Shown here: in pieces, positions 12,461 to 23,580 of the stretch
Layout of the letters: each line of letters starts with the position of its first letter
Position numbering within the stretch: the stretch's first letter is position 1
Assembly: GCA_973895155.1 (NCBI GenBank)
Contig: OZ316897.1
Span: 11,222,001-11,286,000, forward strand
Origin: Marsupella aquatica
Lineage: Eukaryota > Marchantiophyta
DNA: 64,000 nucleotides
Reading direction: 5' to 3'
Program-made: the position numbers and the translations under genes
The notes under the pieces: model-generated
What the model was told of the DNA's origin: nothing
Database searches by the model: none
Seen by the model: the letters and a program-made list of their open reading frames with translations, nothing else

Positions 12461-13878
12461 TTACTCATCTCTCAATGAAAACACTTACAAGCATTTTAGA
12501 AAAATCAGAACATTGGCAGATTTTGTTTATTACTAACAATATCATCGGCCCTCAACCCATTTAGTTTTCATGAGTTTGAGAAATGGTTTGAGGGATTTGG
12601 ACTCAAACTTCCAAATGATCTATTGTGAAATGTTGAGAGGAATGAGAACCGGAGATGATGCTTTCCGCATTGGAATATTTGGGTTGGGTTCATAATTAGA
12701 TACTGCTTTGGAAATGAGCAAGAGATAAATAATGAATTGCAACATGGAAAGTATCCAAGATTGAAGTTGATCTAGACAATTATCATGAAGGTATAAACAA
12801 TTAGCTTCAATGATCATGAAGGTATAATTAATTAGCTTCAATGATCATGAAGGTACAGACAATTCAAAATAGGGGGAAGCAGGATGGACACCAATGTAGA
12901 GATGCTTCATTCCAAGTTGCTCAATGATTCACATGCTTTGTTCACATAATCTAGGTAACCACATATGATTCATGAAACAAGGCACATAACTTGAATACAA
13001 CATTTAATTTCTAAAGTTCTTATCTCTCATTGAATCTAAGAATAGGTATAGGAAGATGAGGTCCACAAACTAATTACGTTGGTGAAGTTATCATCCATAT
13101 GCAAAAATTATGACATATTGTAGATTACAAATATATTGTGGCTCCATTGTAGGTTAAGAATTAACTTGAGTTCCTGAGTATAATTAGTTTGCCCTTACTA
13201 GGATTAATAAAACCTTAATTAGGTTAACATAAGATACATTCTATATTATTTAACTCTCTTGGAAATGTGGATTGGAGGGAGAACATTCTCTCCATTATTT
13301 TTCATATATATATATATATATATATATATTTTCTTATATAATTTAGACATTTCATGAATTTATCCACTTGTGATGTCTTGTTCTGTATTTGCCTAGGCCG
13401 AGTTAATGACTTCTTACATTGTCAATTGGAACATTTGTAGTGAAAAAACAATTAAATGTAAAGGCTGAACTATGTTCAGCTATGTGATGGGGGCCCAAAA
13501 AAAGCCCCCTAGATACTTCTGTCAAAAATAAATACCGACTGCAAAACTTGGAATATAATACTTGTTCTAAAGAGACCAAAACAAAATCAAATGTATTGCA
13601 AAACAATATTTGTATTCAGGCAAGATCTTAACGGGCTTACTTAGGCAGAGGGAAGAGATGAGGGGAACATTTAATGATTTGTCTTTTGTGTTACTTCATT
13701 TTTAATTTTATTTTTTCACTTTGTTCAGCCTAATGTGACCAAACCCCCTTTGGTCACGGCCCGGGTTTATTAAGTTTTGCGGGAAACTAATTAACACTAC
13801 GGTACCCCCCATTTGGACGGTGGCATACAGGTATGGTGATCTCGACAGTGCTGCGCTGTGTACTTCAAGCCTCCCATC
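12461..13878. other. Intergenic; AT-rich, then promoter-proximal sequence
   Basis: No gene recognised. An (AT)13 microsatellite lies at 13304-13329. A short tandem duplication (AATTAGCTTCAATGATCATG) lies at 12796-12850. GC content rises from about 13730 towards the promoter at 14.1 kb. Confidence 0.4.
13304..13329. repeat. (AT)13 microsatellite
   Basis: Uninterrupted alternating AT for 26 bases. Confidence 0.95.
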
Positions 13879-14035
13879 GCTTCTGCCTTCTGGGCTCATC
13901 GAGAAGTTGACAGCGGGTCGGATGGGGTTTTCTCATCAGTTACATTGAAGCGCTTCTGCCTTCTGGAGTTTTGGGCTCATCGAGAAGATGACAGTGGGTC
14001 GGATGGGGTTTTCTCATCAGTTACAGTAAAGCAGC
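13879..14035 (+). repeat. Promoter-proximal tandem duplication
   Basis: A unit CGCTTCTGCC...GGGCTCATCGAGAAG...GGGTCGGATGGGGTTTTCTCATCAGTTACA occurs twice, with an 8-base insertion (GAGTTTTG-type) in the second copy. It ends about 70 bases before the TATA box at 14101, so it probably duplicates a proximal promoter segment. Confidence 0.75.
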
Positions 14036-14100
14036 TTCATCACACACGCTTTCGTACGCCGCCCTGCTCTGGCGCTCGCGTTGCCCGGAGCCGTGCCGGC

Positions 14101-14109
14101 TATAAATAG
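14101..14109 (+). promoter_or_regulatory. TATA box of a plus-strand transcription unit
   Basis: TATAAATAG in the setting CCGGCTATAAATAGTGG, preceded by a local CpG-rich stretch (14050-14100). This is a near-consensus plant TATA box; transcription would begin around 14130. No long open frame follows in the next 1.3 kb, which suits a long leader or a non-coding transcript. Confidence 0.6.
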
Positions 14110-14245
14110 TGGAGAGTGTCCAGTTTGGTCCATGTTGGATTCTCTGTTGTTGTCCTGTTGTTCAGCCGAGCGATTCACATCAAGTTTCTGCCTTGTGCAG
14201 TTCCTTTTTTTCCCCCTTCGTCATCTGAAGTTGCTTGTTTCCCTG

Positions 14246-14404
14246 GATGAGCTTGGTGGGTTCGGACTGATCTGTCTGTCGAGAATCGATTCATTCCTGA
14301 TGAGTTTGGTGGGTTTTGACTGATCTGTCTGTCGAGAATCGATTCATTCCTGATGAGCTTGGTGGGTTTTGACTGATCTGTCTAGAGAATTGATTCAAGT
14401 CAAT
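14246..14404 (+). repeat. 53-bp tandem repeat, three copies
   Basis: Units starting at 14246, 14299 and 14352, each beginning GATGAGCTTGGTGGGTT and containing GACTGATCTGTCTGTCGAGA. The third has a small deletion. The array lies in the presumed leader of the transcript starting at ~14130. Confidence 0.85.
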
Positions 14405-14892
14405 TGTTTGCCTTGTGAAGCTGCATGTTTCCTGGTGAGCTTGGCTGGGTTGGGTGCCCTGGTATTGATCTGCTTCTGTTTTGAGTCTCTGTTTCTTGCG
14501 CCTGATGATACATCAGGGCTTGGGGCCATTTTTGCAACTGGTAACGAGATCAGTTGCTCTGTTTGCGAAACTGTGCTGTAGTTGTCGTCTGTAAGAGCTC
14601 TCTAGCCGATACTGCTGAATCCCCAGTCTGTGCTGTTGTCGGATTCCCAGTGACTTCTGTTTCGGGTCTGTTTCCTCAAGTATTTCGTTCTACTGCAAGC
14701 ACGAAAGCTTGGCTCTCCTCGTGGGCATCGAGTCCGGGCAGTTTTTGATGGACTGTACGCGTTGTGGAAGGACTTCAGACCATGACCATGACCGTACTTC
14801 GAAGTAAGCAAGGCCAGCTCGAGATAGCTCACATCAGAGGTCTGCTGAGTATGTCCTTGGAAATACCGCTGCACCTATTCAACTTGTACTTG

Positions 14893-15034
14893 CACATTGT
14901 TTCCACTGCCTTTGCCCAGCCACGTCTGAGCCATGGAGCCGATCCGCAACCTTTGGATGACAAAGTTTGATTAAGGGGAGTGGATTGCAAAGGATGTGTT
15001 GGAGTGGCTGGGCAAAGGCAGTAAGAACGATGTG
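14893..15034 (+). ncRNA. Candidate small-RNA precursor hairpin
   Basis: The segments 14893-14922 and 15005-15034 are inverted copies. The first holds ACTGCCTTTGCCCAGCCA, the second TGGCTGGGCAAAGGCAGT: 18 contiguous pairs, then two C/A mismatches, then ten more pairs including two G-U. In total 28 of 30 positions pair. Weaker pairing extends about ten positions further out, with the loop side also partly paired; the loop is 82 bases. Such a stem, about 800 bases downstream of a good TATA box in a transcript with no long reading frame, fits a plant MIRNA gene. A chance or transposon-derived inverted repeat is the alternative; the sequence cannot show processing. Confidence 0.4.
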
Positions 15035-15399
15035 TACGTATGCCATGTGCAACACGGCACAATGAAGACAAGATTTGGATGTGTTTCTCTGACGGAAATG
15101 TTCGCGGTTTTGAAGGTACTGACAGGCCTGAAGCTATGTCTGGAATGGGGTTTTTTGCAACCCAAGGGGAAGCTGTTTTCTTTCAGGCCCGCAGTTTCTT
15201 CGTGATGTGTTTTTTTAATTTTGTACGACTTAGAAACGAGCTTGCAAAGAGCTTCGAGATACCTTTTTCATATTTTTACTCTGGACAGGGCCGAAGATGC
15301 AGTTCTATCATAAGGATGAAGTTTAAGGTTCAATGAAGGACAACTGGAGAGCGATGAACCGTGTTGGGATCCCGAAGTGTGATTTCCAAGGTACCTGCT

Positions 15400-16691
15400 T
15401 GGTACCCGCGTGTACAGTGTTCATAAAGATTTTAGGGTTGGTATTGCTTGGAACTCTGACCTTTTGCTATTCTTACCGCTCATAATGAGCTACTAGCTTT
15501 GGTGGATTGGTCCAAAGTGAGCCGAAAAGATAGTGTCTGGTTCAAAGTAGCGGGCTTCTGTGCTTGGTTACTAGAACAGAGGACTTGTGGCAAAAATCAG
15601 TGTTTCCGCTTAGACTTTGACCTCGCATTGACATATTTTGCTATGTTTTGCTTTGGAAAATTTGGCCACCAGTAATGGTGTCGAAGTCAGATACTTGTGC
15701 TACTTGCTTTTCTCGTGCAGGATTTGGCCTCTTGTCTTTGTGGATGCTAGATTGAACAAGAATTGCAGGATCGCTTCCTCAGCGTTTGTCAGGAATCTAA
15801 ATCTAGAACGTAACGAAAGATCATAGCGCCTCAGCGTTGTCAGGAATCTAAAACTACAACGTAACGAAATTTCATAGCGATACCTTTCACCAGAGTCATC
15901 CTCGCTGCCCATGCTTTGCGGCGAGACTGAAATGGCAGATTTGCCCTTTCCATCCTCCGACTAACTGTGAAGAGAGGGCAGACCATGGCAAACTAACGAA
16001 GACAATCGCAAACTAAGCAATTGTCTTAGAATTTCTGTACAAAGTCCAGGGCCTCCGAATTTACATATGATTAAATTTGAATTCGTTTCCCCCCTTCGAA
16101 TCTCAGAACCAGAGTAGTTCCTCAAAAAGACAGTTGTCCTAAAGTTTGGGGTCTCCACCAGCAGGATTTTCAAAATCGAGGACCTCCGGCAATACAAACG
16201 AGATTGGATTTTTGGGATGAATTCCATCCGCCATTTTCATTCCCAGCTTAAGATCTTGTTCCAGAAAAATCCCAGGACAATTGTTCCCCACTTTAAGAAA
16301 ACAAAGTGCATTGGTTGCCAAGTCCAAATGGACAGTAGGACCCTTTTCTGTACTCTAAAGAATCAACTTCAAAAGAGAATACGTGGGCACTCGAGGCCCC
16401 ATCAGATTCCCAAGAAGTCCCCATCAGAGAATTATGAGAGGTGAATTCGAACTGGAAAATTTCGCATCCAGGGGAACTTTGAAAACTGAAAACTGAGCAG
16501 TGAGCGCTGCCATTCGGCGTTGCCATTCTCTACCTCCACGATGTAGACTTGAGTATACATTCGTTAACCTTCAAAATGACGTTAGCATTCTCAAATCTTT
16601 CAAAGTTTATCCACGTCATTAACTGGTAAGATCTATAACAATTCTAAACTTTGCAACATGTTCATTAGCACACTGGTTTGCAAGGTTTGTC
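15400..16691. other. Intergenic between the hairpin locus and the aldo-keto reductase
   Basis: No gene recognised. It must hold the 3' ends of both convergent units. A two-copy 52-bp repeat lies at 15777-15880. Confidence 0.45.
15777..15880. repeat. 52-bp tandem repeat, two copies
   Basis: Units CCTCAGCG...TTGTCAGGAATCTAAA...AACGTAACGAAA...TCATAGCG start at 15777 and 15829 with a few substitutions and one indel. Confidence 0.85.
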
Positions 16692-19515
16692 CTACTGATC
16701 GTTATCATTAAACTCATCAAAGCTAGCCCAGGGCACGCCCCCAGAGTGAAATGAGGGTGAAAAACGCATGGACTGCTGCTCTACTGTCTTGATCTTCTCA
16801 TGATCTTCATCAGTCAAAGTGAAGTCCCAAATGCTCATGTTCTCGATCAGTCTCTCTTCACGGTAGCTCCTTGGAATGGAAATAACCCCCAACTCATGTA
16901 TCCACCGAAGGACAATCTGCATGCCACAATTCCAAGCACGTATCTTCAGTTGCTGCCAGTTTTCCAGCTTTGTTTTGAGAGATGGGGACAAAATCAAATA
17001 AACACAGCTGTACTCAGAACTGAGCGAATCTGGGATGGGTTCCCAAAACTGTTGAAACTATGTCTAGGGCTGCACAAAAGAGTATAACCTGTCAAGAGTA
17101 ATTTCACCGAAAGGATCTTCCCAAGGGATTGCTAATCAGCACCTCTCGGTTTTGTGGGTGGGGGGACGGGGGGATTGGTCTCTCATCACAACAACAGTGT
17201 CCTAGCCAAGCTGAAGCCATACATTCTATAACTTAGAAGCAATGCAAACCTACTCTTTACCTGAGGAACAGTCTTTTGATGTTCGAGAGCAATTTGTATG
17301 AGAATCGGATTGTTTAACACATTCATTGAACCGTACAATGATCCTGGTGCTCCCAATGGTGACCATGCACTCACTTGTATCCCGTTCTTCTGACAGAAGG
17401 CCCTCAACTTATGTTGCTGCCATTCCGGGTGGAGCTCTATCTGCAAAAATCAAGCACTCATTAACATTGTCCAGCAAATTGTGAACACTCGATCTGTCTT
17501 GCATTTAAGCGGCCAAGGAAGTCAATCCTTTCTAATGAGCACGTGAATACAGTCAGGCTTCCCAAAAACCCAGAGATATATTTTCAGAGTTTTTTTGCAG
17601 TTGAAGCAGTGTAGGGTTGTGCACTGACCACGGAATATGGTTGCAAAACAACAAGATGAGATGTACCTTCATATCATCAGAGCTACAGTTCCTCACCCTG
17701 AATGTACTGAAAGAATGGTATACCTGATTAACAGCAGGGACTATCTTTGCATGAGGTAACAGTTCCTGCAACATTTTGACACAAAAATTACTGACACCAA
17801 TAGATTTTGTCAAACCCAATGCCACCAACTTCTCCATTTCCTCCCAAGTACCTTTCAGGTCCAATACGAGCCGATCATCAAGGTTTGATTTAAGAAAACT
17901 GGTCCCCTTCTTCAATCTGAGAGGCCAATGAATCAAGAACATGTCCACGTATTCCACCTGCAGGTTGCTACACACCGATTTCGCGTAGTGAATACCTATT
18001 ACATTGATCAAATCCTCCCATGAAAGCTTATTGCTCGTATTACATGATATGAATCAAATGACTGTAGTGTTCGGATTAAGACGGGTCTGAAGTTCAAATA
18101 CCAATGAAATGTCCCAACCTTTGCAACTATCTATTGCTTATTGAACATGCTCGAAGCCCACCAGCTCACCTCAAACTTCTTTTTATAGCAGGAAGAACTT
18201 CGTCAATGTGAAGGCTTTCTGGTGCAATCTTTGTGGTCAAGTACACCTCTTCACGCTTCACAAGGCCAGTTGCAAAGGCTTCCTGTAAGGCATTCCCAAT
18301 AGCCACTTCCGTAGTGTAAGCTTCTGCCGTATCAATATGCCTGTATCCAATCTACAACAAGGGCAACATTATTAGAAATGTTAAGGTTCTGAAGTTGTAA
18401 TCCCCAGCTTGGAAATGAAACAAAGCTTTTGTATATGGTCAACAGCATGAACGTTTGGTATCTTTGCTGCATTGATTCAAAACAAAGGGTACATCTAATG
18501 AATGCGCACATAACAGTAAAACCAGAGGACTAAGTACTTCATCATCCTAAAAGCTGTCCGTGCTCAGTCGGAATATCTGATTGAAGTGGTGACCAAGATA
18601 CTCCAGCTCAACTAAACAACTACGGCGAAACTGAGCAGAGAAGTGGGTTCTTTGGCAATTTGATGCACATGGCTCACGACGGAGTGTTAGAAACAGAATA
18701 AAAGATTCTAGGCAGATGTTATTTTAGGAACAAATCTATGGCAATTAGGGAAGTAGACGGTCAAAGTAATCCCCAATTTCGACCTTGTCATATTGACGAT
18801 GATGGTACCAACTCATTTTAAGAGACATGGTGATTCCAGAATTAATATGATTGAGACTCATTCTTCAAACGCTACATTCCGTGCGTGACATCGTCGATGA
18901 TTTTCCATAATACTTGGGAGAGTTCCCGAGGATTGGAATAGTGACCTACATGGTGACCTACATGTGTTAGTACTCTGCGATACCGAACTGTAAACGTACA
19001 AACGACAGAAGCATAATGAGAACGAAGACGATGAAGAAGAGAGATATCGTCAGTCTACTGGATCCCCACTCGTGATTTTCGTTCGGATTGATTATAATAC
19101 TGCCCAACATTGGTAGGGGATCAATACTGTTTCAATCTTGCAAATCACAATCACCGTCGAAATTTGCTGCCGACAACCCTCAACGTTCCATTTCACAAGG
19201 GCAACCAAAGAAAACATTCAAGATAACATCCGAGCATAACCCTCAAATTTTCACCGAACCAACCCAGAATTGGAAGTGGGGTCAGTACCTTCGAAGATTC
19301 CTTGAGACACAATTCACGGTGCTGATTCCTTGAGACACTAATGAAGGAAGAAGTGAGAGAAGGCCGTGGCGATTGGTGGACGGGAATATTACCTCGAGAG
19401 CCTTTAGGACCACGGGACTTAACGATTCCGTGGGGAGGCCAACCCCCAAACCAACCGCAGGACTTGAAGTTGAGTCATTGAGCTTGAATGTCGGCACCTC
19501 CACCTTCTTCCCCAT
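16692..19515 (-). CDS. Aldo-keto reductase (AKR4-like), five exons
   Basis: NADPH-dependent reductase of carbonyl compounds, probably cytosolic. Exons (minus strand): 19515-19393, 18351-18170, 17967-17724, 17440-17261, 16916-16692. All introns have GT-AG ends; the joined frame is open and gives 317 residues, normal for the family. The catalytic tetrad is complete: Asp48 and Tyr53 in YRHIDTAEAY, Lys82 in LTTKIAP, His115 in LIHWP. Other family marks are GVSNF, VNQIELHPEWQQ, SAWSPLG, and near the C-terminus SIPRSYREERLIENMSIWDF, which binds the cofactor phosphate. The start is the first Met (MGKKVEVPTFKLNDST), aligning with the beta-hairpin that opens family members. Intron 1 is 1041 bp, the others 202-344 bp. 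Exon borders are inferred from protein continuity. Substrate cannot be told; plant relatives reduce aldoses, aldehydes or ketones. Confidence 0.9.
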
Positions 19516-19617
19516 GATTAATGCCGCCCACCTATTCAGGCTTCAGCTTCTCACTCCTGAACCTCCACCACGTTAAGATTCCAGTTCCTCTGTTTTTGCA
19601 AGCGAATTTTCCTAGTT

Positions 19618-20000
19618 GGAAGATGTTTTGGTCAGTATAGGGTGTGTCCAGCAGCTCCTTGAAAACAAGAAACACTCTGTTATCAAAAGTCACTTTAGCA
19701 GGTTTGGATGAGCCACAACGCAGCCTTTCTGGACAGGTGGGATTGTGGGAAGGATCAGGGCCTAGCAGTTTCAGGAAGTGACTACGAAAGTCCACGAGAG
19801 AAATGACCGTTCAAGAGTCATGGGGGACATGGCCATAATAGATTCTGTTATCAAAAGTAATCTTAGCGGGTTTGTGGCCAAATAAATCCAAAAGCCGCAA
19901 ACGCAAGTCAGCTGCACAGGTGGGAAGGATGAGGTCATCAGAGCCTAGCAGTAGTAAGAAGGAAAGTTTATGAGAGCAATGGCCAGTCAGCATTCACGAG
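19618..20000 (-). repeat. Two diverged copies of a ~170-bp segment
   Basis: CTGTTATCAAAAGT...CTTTAGC(A/G)GGTTTG...GCACAGGTGGGA...GGGCCTAGCAGT-type blocks occur at 19675-19770 and again at 19845-19945. On the minus strand both read similar peptides (KPAKVTFDNRVF and KPAKITFDNRIY, each preceded by LLG.D...PTC). The conservation at protein level hints that it once coded for something, but no family is recognisable. Confidence 0.5.
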
Positions 20001-21101
20001 TAAATTTTGTGGGATGGCAAGACCAAAAGCTTTCGTCATATAATTAGTATCTTATGAGGCAATTGGTGCTTCGGCTTTCTTCCACACGTCGGCTCCCGCT
20101 CCCGCTCACTTTCACCTATGCCTAGACTCCGGCATGCAGCGGCACGAGGCAACCAGTTTTGCACTTGCAACCTCTCACTCGCATACGGTTTAGCACTGAG
20201 TGAGATAAGCATTGAACTTGTTTGGAACTCAGCCAGAATAGTAATAAATGGTCTACTACCCCAGGTTTGCTTTCAATTGTTCTCATCATTAGTTTCGCCC
20301 CAGGTTTCTATCACCCAAGTTATTTTGGATCGCCACGTGTGACCTGAGGACCACTATGTTGGACCATCTTCAAAGGTGTTGAAGCAGGGCTAGGTCCACC
20401 CGAAGTCGGCATTTTATTGAAGGCTATGGGAATTATATATGAACTCGTTGACAGTATCTTTGACGAGTCGATCGTCTCAAGAGGCTACCCGTTTTGAATT
20501 GGTCGGTTACAGCACGATGCTTCTTCTGACATGCAAAGTTCCTGAGAGTCCAAGACATTTAATTTATTATTCTCCCTCCTACGCGAGCTTGCAAAGTAGG
20601 CACTGTTCGAATACACCAAGGCCTTAGTGCCGGGATTGAAAAACAGTCGTATGGGACTTCATTGAAAAACGGTGGATGATTTTGGGACTCTTGCCCCAAA
20701 GTTCTTCTGGAGTCTCTATGCTTATTTATAGTTTATCTTTTCTTAGTAGAATGTGAAAGTGTTTTGTTTGAGAAGCTCCAAAGGTAGCAGCAGTGATTGA
20801 GGTACTCCAACGAGGACCATTCTGCGCAGTCGCCCAGATTTAAAAAAATTCTTTCCGCGATCACCTCCCAGAGGTGATTTAAATTCTCTTCCAGAAGAGT
20901 AATTAAATTTGACAAGCCAATTGTGAGGCTCCCTCTAAGTTGAGTCATCATGATTATCTTGGAGAGAAGGCAGTAATCAAGCGAATAAAGTTTTCGTGCC
21001 ATCCCCTTTCTGCGATGAACGCGACTAAACCTGAACGCCAGACCTTGATTTGACCATATTCTCTCCCAAAGAAAACATGATCCGCAGCTGGGCCTACTTG
21101 A
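20001..21101. other. Intergenic, no gene recognised
   Basis: Only short frames on either strand. No promoter or RNA gene recognised. Confidence 0.4.
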
Positions 21102-21629
21102 ATGGCTCCCACTTCCTCACACAAGAAAAACTATGGTGTAGTTACTGTAAAGAAAACCGATCGCAGTCATGAACCAAGAATCAAAAATTCATTTACACCT
21201 CAACAACAACGACTATGCATGACGCTGGCGGGATCTACTGCACTGTCTGCGTTGTCGATCTCTCCTAAAGAAGGTGGTGGCCTAGCTGCAGCGCGATCAC
21301 AAAACTCACCCGGCAGCGGTCGAAACGGAGTTGGTCCAGCCATGCTTTGGAAAGACAGTCATGATCTATGTATGAACGTAGAACCTTTAATGAGTCACTC
21401 GACTAGCAGCAAACAGCAACTTACTGGCGAAAAAGCGACGATGATGGCCTCGAGGATTGGTCGTCCTCGATGGCACAAATGTTATCCTCGAGCCATCTCT
21501 GCACAAATGGGACAGTCATCTCTCTTCAAATTTTGTGTCCCTGGCAGCATTTGTCACGTTGCTTTAGACAAACTAGAATCCGCCCAGTCCGCTACGTACA
21601 ACGAAGTTAAGAGTTTTTGGCCGAGATGA
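21102..21629 (+). CDS. Doubtful open frame, 175 codons
   Basis: Opens MAPTSSHKKNYGVV and ends EVKSFWPR. It is the longest plus-strand frame of this intergenic zone but resembles no family I know and has no visible domain, signal or membrane segment. Its last ~100 bases overlap a segment (GTCCGCTACGTACAACGAAGTTAA) related to the 51-bp repeats upstream of the 42-kb copy of the 119-aa family, which speaks for promoter DNA rather than coding sequence. Probably not a gene. Confidence 0.15.
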   Translation: MAPTSSHKKNYGVVTVKKTDRSHEPRIKNSFTPQQQRLCMTLAGSTALSALSISPKEGGGLAAARSQNSPGSGRNGVGPAMLWKDSHDLCMNVEPLMSHSTSSKQQLTGEKATMMASRIGRPRWHKCYPRAISAQMGQSSLFKFCVPGSICHVALDKLESAQSATYNEVKSFWPR

Positions 21630-22500
21630 ACAACTCTGCAAAGTCTTCAGCCACGAAGTCGCCATTCTATCTCCTTCTAGGAAAACCCGAGCCGACGCCG
21701 TGGAGTAAGCATTGAGGAAAGACAAGCAAAGACCGGATTCGAAACGTCTTTGCTCAATTTGGTCGTTCGCAATTTGATCAAAATAAATCTCGCTTCCAAT
21801 TCAGCTATATCTTCACAGGAGGGAACGTCCTCTCTCGTCAAACTTGGTGTCCGGCGGCGATTTGTCACTTTGCTCTTTGACTTCAGAATCTGCCCACTCT
21901 AGCGGACGAGGTGAAATTGACGGAGCGCGAACGAGTTTGTATTCCCGAATCACTCAATTGTGCTCGAATCGAAGACCTTTCTTTCTTCTACGACGACTTC
22001 AATCACGAAGTCCAAATTCGTACCCCTTTCGAAAAATCAGAGCCGACGTGGCGGCTCTCGACAAGTGAAGGCCGGCAACGTGGCCTAGGAGCCACTTGGC
22101 GCCGGAAGCGTGTTAAGAATGTTCTTTTCCGAGAGGCTGCGGTCACCCGCCATCCCCTCGATCCTTGAACGGGATAGAGATCTACGGTACCAGACCCAAC
22201 GATGACAGAGATAGGACTTCTGAGGCCGTCGATTGAGAATCTACTTAACTGCAGTTAGAGGAGAGCCTCATCGGGAGCGTGTTTCGCGGGAGGGTGGCGG
22301 CTCGGAAAAGGATAACGAAGAGCGGAAGGTCTTCGGAAGCTACGTTACGGAAGCTAAGAAAAGAGAGACCCGAGGGAGACGGAGCGAGGTGCGCAACGGA
22401 TTGCAGATTGTTTGCCAATTTCGGCACCTGCCTTGAGCGTTTAGTGGGAATACATATCGGGTGTGGAGCGAGAACTCGAGGCAGAACGATCGTGTCATTC
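21630..22500 (+). promoter_or_regulatory. Upstream region of the 119-aa family gene, copy 1
   Basis: From about 21830 to 22500 this matches, in inverted orientation, 43020-43600 upstream of copy 2 (shared blocks such as AACTGCAGTTAGAG, GTGGCGGCTCGGAAAAGGATA, AAGGTCTTCGGAAGC). At the position where copy 2 has TATAAATAG, copy 1 has GGAATACATATCGGGTG (around 22448-22464), so the TATA box is decayed. Another start site or an inactive promoter is possible. Confidence 0.55.
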
Positions 22501-22510
22501 GTGAGGATTT

Positions 22511-22570
22511 AGGAGAAGAGAAGAGGAGAGAAGAGAAGAGAAGAGAAGAGGAGAGGAGAGAAGAGAAGAG
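22511..22570 (+). repeat. Polypurine tract
   Basis: Sixty bases of almost only A and G (AGAGAAGAGG-type units). Long mirror-like purine tracts can form triplexes; here it lies just after the decayed TATA position of copy 1 and is absent from copy 2. Confidence 0.85.
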
Positions 22571-22880
22571 GATTGAGGTTGTGTTCTGCTGTCTTTGGCG
22601 TTTCTCTCGTGACGTGAGGGTGAGAGAAGGAGACGGCGTCTGATTTGATCGGAAGTTGAGTGGCTGGCTGGCTGGTGGGTCGGTAGGCGTGGGAATTGTG
22701 GTGTGTGCAGAGAATTTCGCGAAATTGAGAAGGGCTACTGGAGAATTACAAGATAGGAAGGGGAATTGTAGCTCTTGGTATGTTCAACCGACAAATTCGA
22801 GTAAGCGCTACTTCTCTGTGGAGATAACGGCTGCGGGTCTTGGTGGTCGGCTGAGCCGTCGGCAGGTACTAGGAGAAGAA

Positions 22881-23468
22881 GGTGCAGAAATATCAGGGAT
22901 ACTCAGTGAAGAACCGATTTTTGTGGGCAGCAACTCTTTCAGAAGGTGCAGAAATATCAGGCATAGCCAGCAGAGAAGAACCGATTTTCGTCTTCGGTAA
23001 CTCTTTGAGAAGGTGCAGAAATATCAGCCATACCCAGAGAAGAACCGATTTTCGTGGGCAGTTACTCTTTCAGAAGGTGCAGAAATATCAGGCGTACTCA
23101 GCAGAGAAGAACAGATTTTCGTGGGCAGTCACGCTTGGAGAAGGTGCAGAAACATCAGGCATACCCAGCAGAGAAGAACCGATTTTCGTGGGCAGTAATT
23201 CTTCAAGAAGGTGCAGAAATATCAGGCATATCCAGAGAACCGATTTTCGTGGGCAGTTACTCTTTCAGAAGGTGTAGAAATACCAGGCGTACTCAGCAGA
23301 GAAGAACAGATTTTCGTGGGCAGTCACTCTTTGAGAAGGTGCAGAAATATCAGGCATCAACAGCAGAGACGAACCGATTTTCGTTGGCGGTAATTCTTTG
23401 AGAAGTTGCACAAATATCAGGCATACCCAGAGAAGAACCGATTTTCGTGGGCAGTGACTCTTTGACAA
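22881..23468 (+). repeat. Minisatellite: nine 61-67-bp units in the leader of copy 1
   Basis: Units start at 22881, 22945, 23012, 23076, 23143, 23210, 23271, 23338 and 23405, with lengths 64, 67, 64, 67, 67, 61, 67, 67 and 64. Each has GGTGCAGAAATATCAGGCAT, then CAGAGAAGAACCGATTTTCG and TGGGCAGT.ACTCTTTGAGAA. Units 3-4-5 and 6-7-8 share variants, so a three-unit block was itself duplicated. Copy 2 has a single unit (42674-42736). All lengths leave remainder 1 on division by 3, so three units keep the frame and all three frames stay largely open; the long frames here are therefore by-products. Confidence 0.9.
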
Positions 23469-23580
23469 CAAATCTTGTTCAGTTGGAGTGCACGATTAGG
23501 CACAGGAACTCCCCCGAGGAAGTGAGAGACAGTTCTTGGGTCAAGAAACTGGATCGACAATTACCCCTCCAACAATCGTG

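Noticed and set aside
14905-14925. Resemblance of the hairpin's 5' arm to miR408
   Set aside because: The block CACTGCCT is shared, but only about 15 of 21 positions agree by eye, and miR408 comes from the 3' arm of its precursor. I do not name the hairpin after it.
14996-15205. Plus-strand peptide beginning MLEWLGKGSKNDVYV
   Set aside because: 69 codons, no family, overlaps the hairpin arm, and other frames of similar length overlap it on both strands.
22882-23401. Long open frames (up to 131 codons) within the minisatellite, in all three frames
   Set aside because: They follow from unit lengths and lack of stop codons in the unit; the peptides are the same repeat read in three ways, and copy 2 has no equivalent.
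22881-23468. CRISPR-like regular repeats
   Set aside because: There are no unique spacers: the whole unit is repeated, and the genome is eukaryotic.
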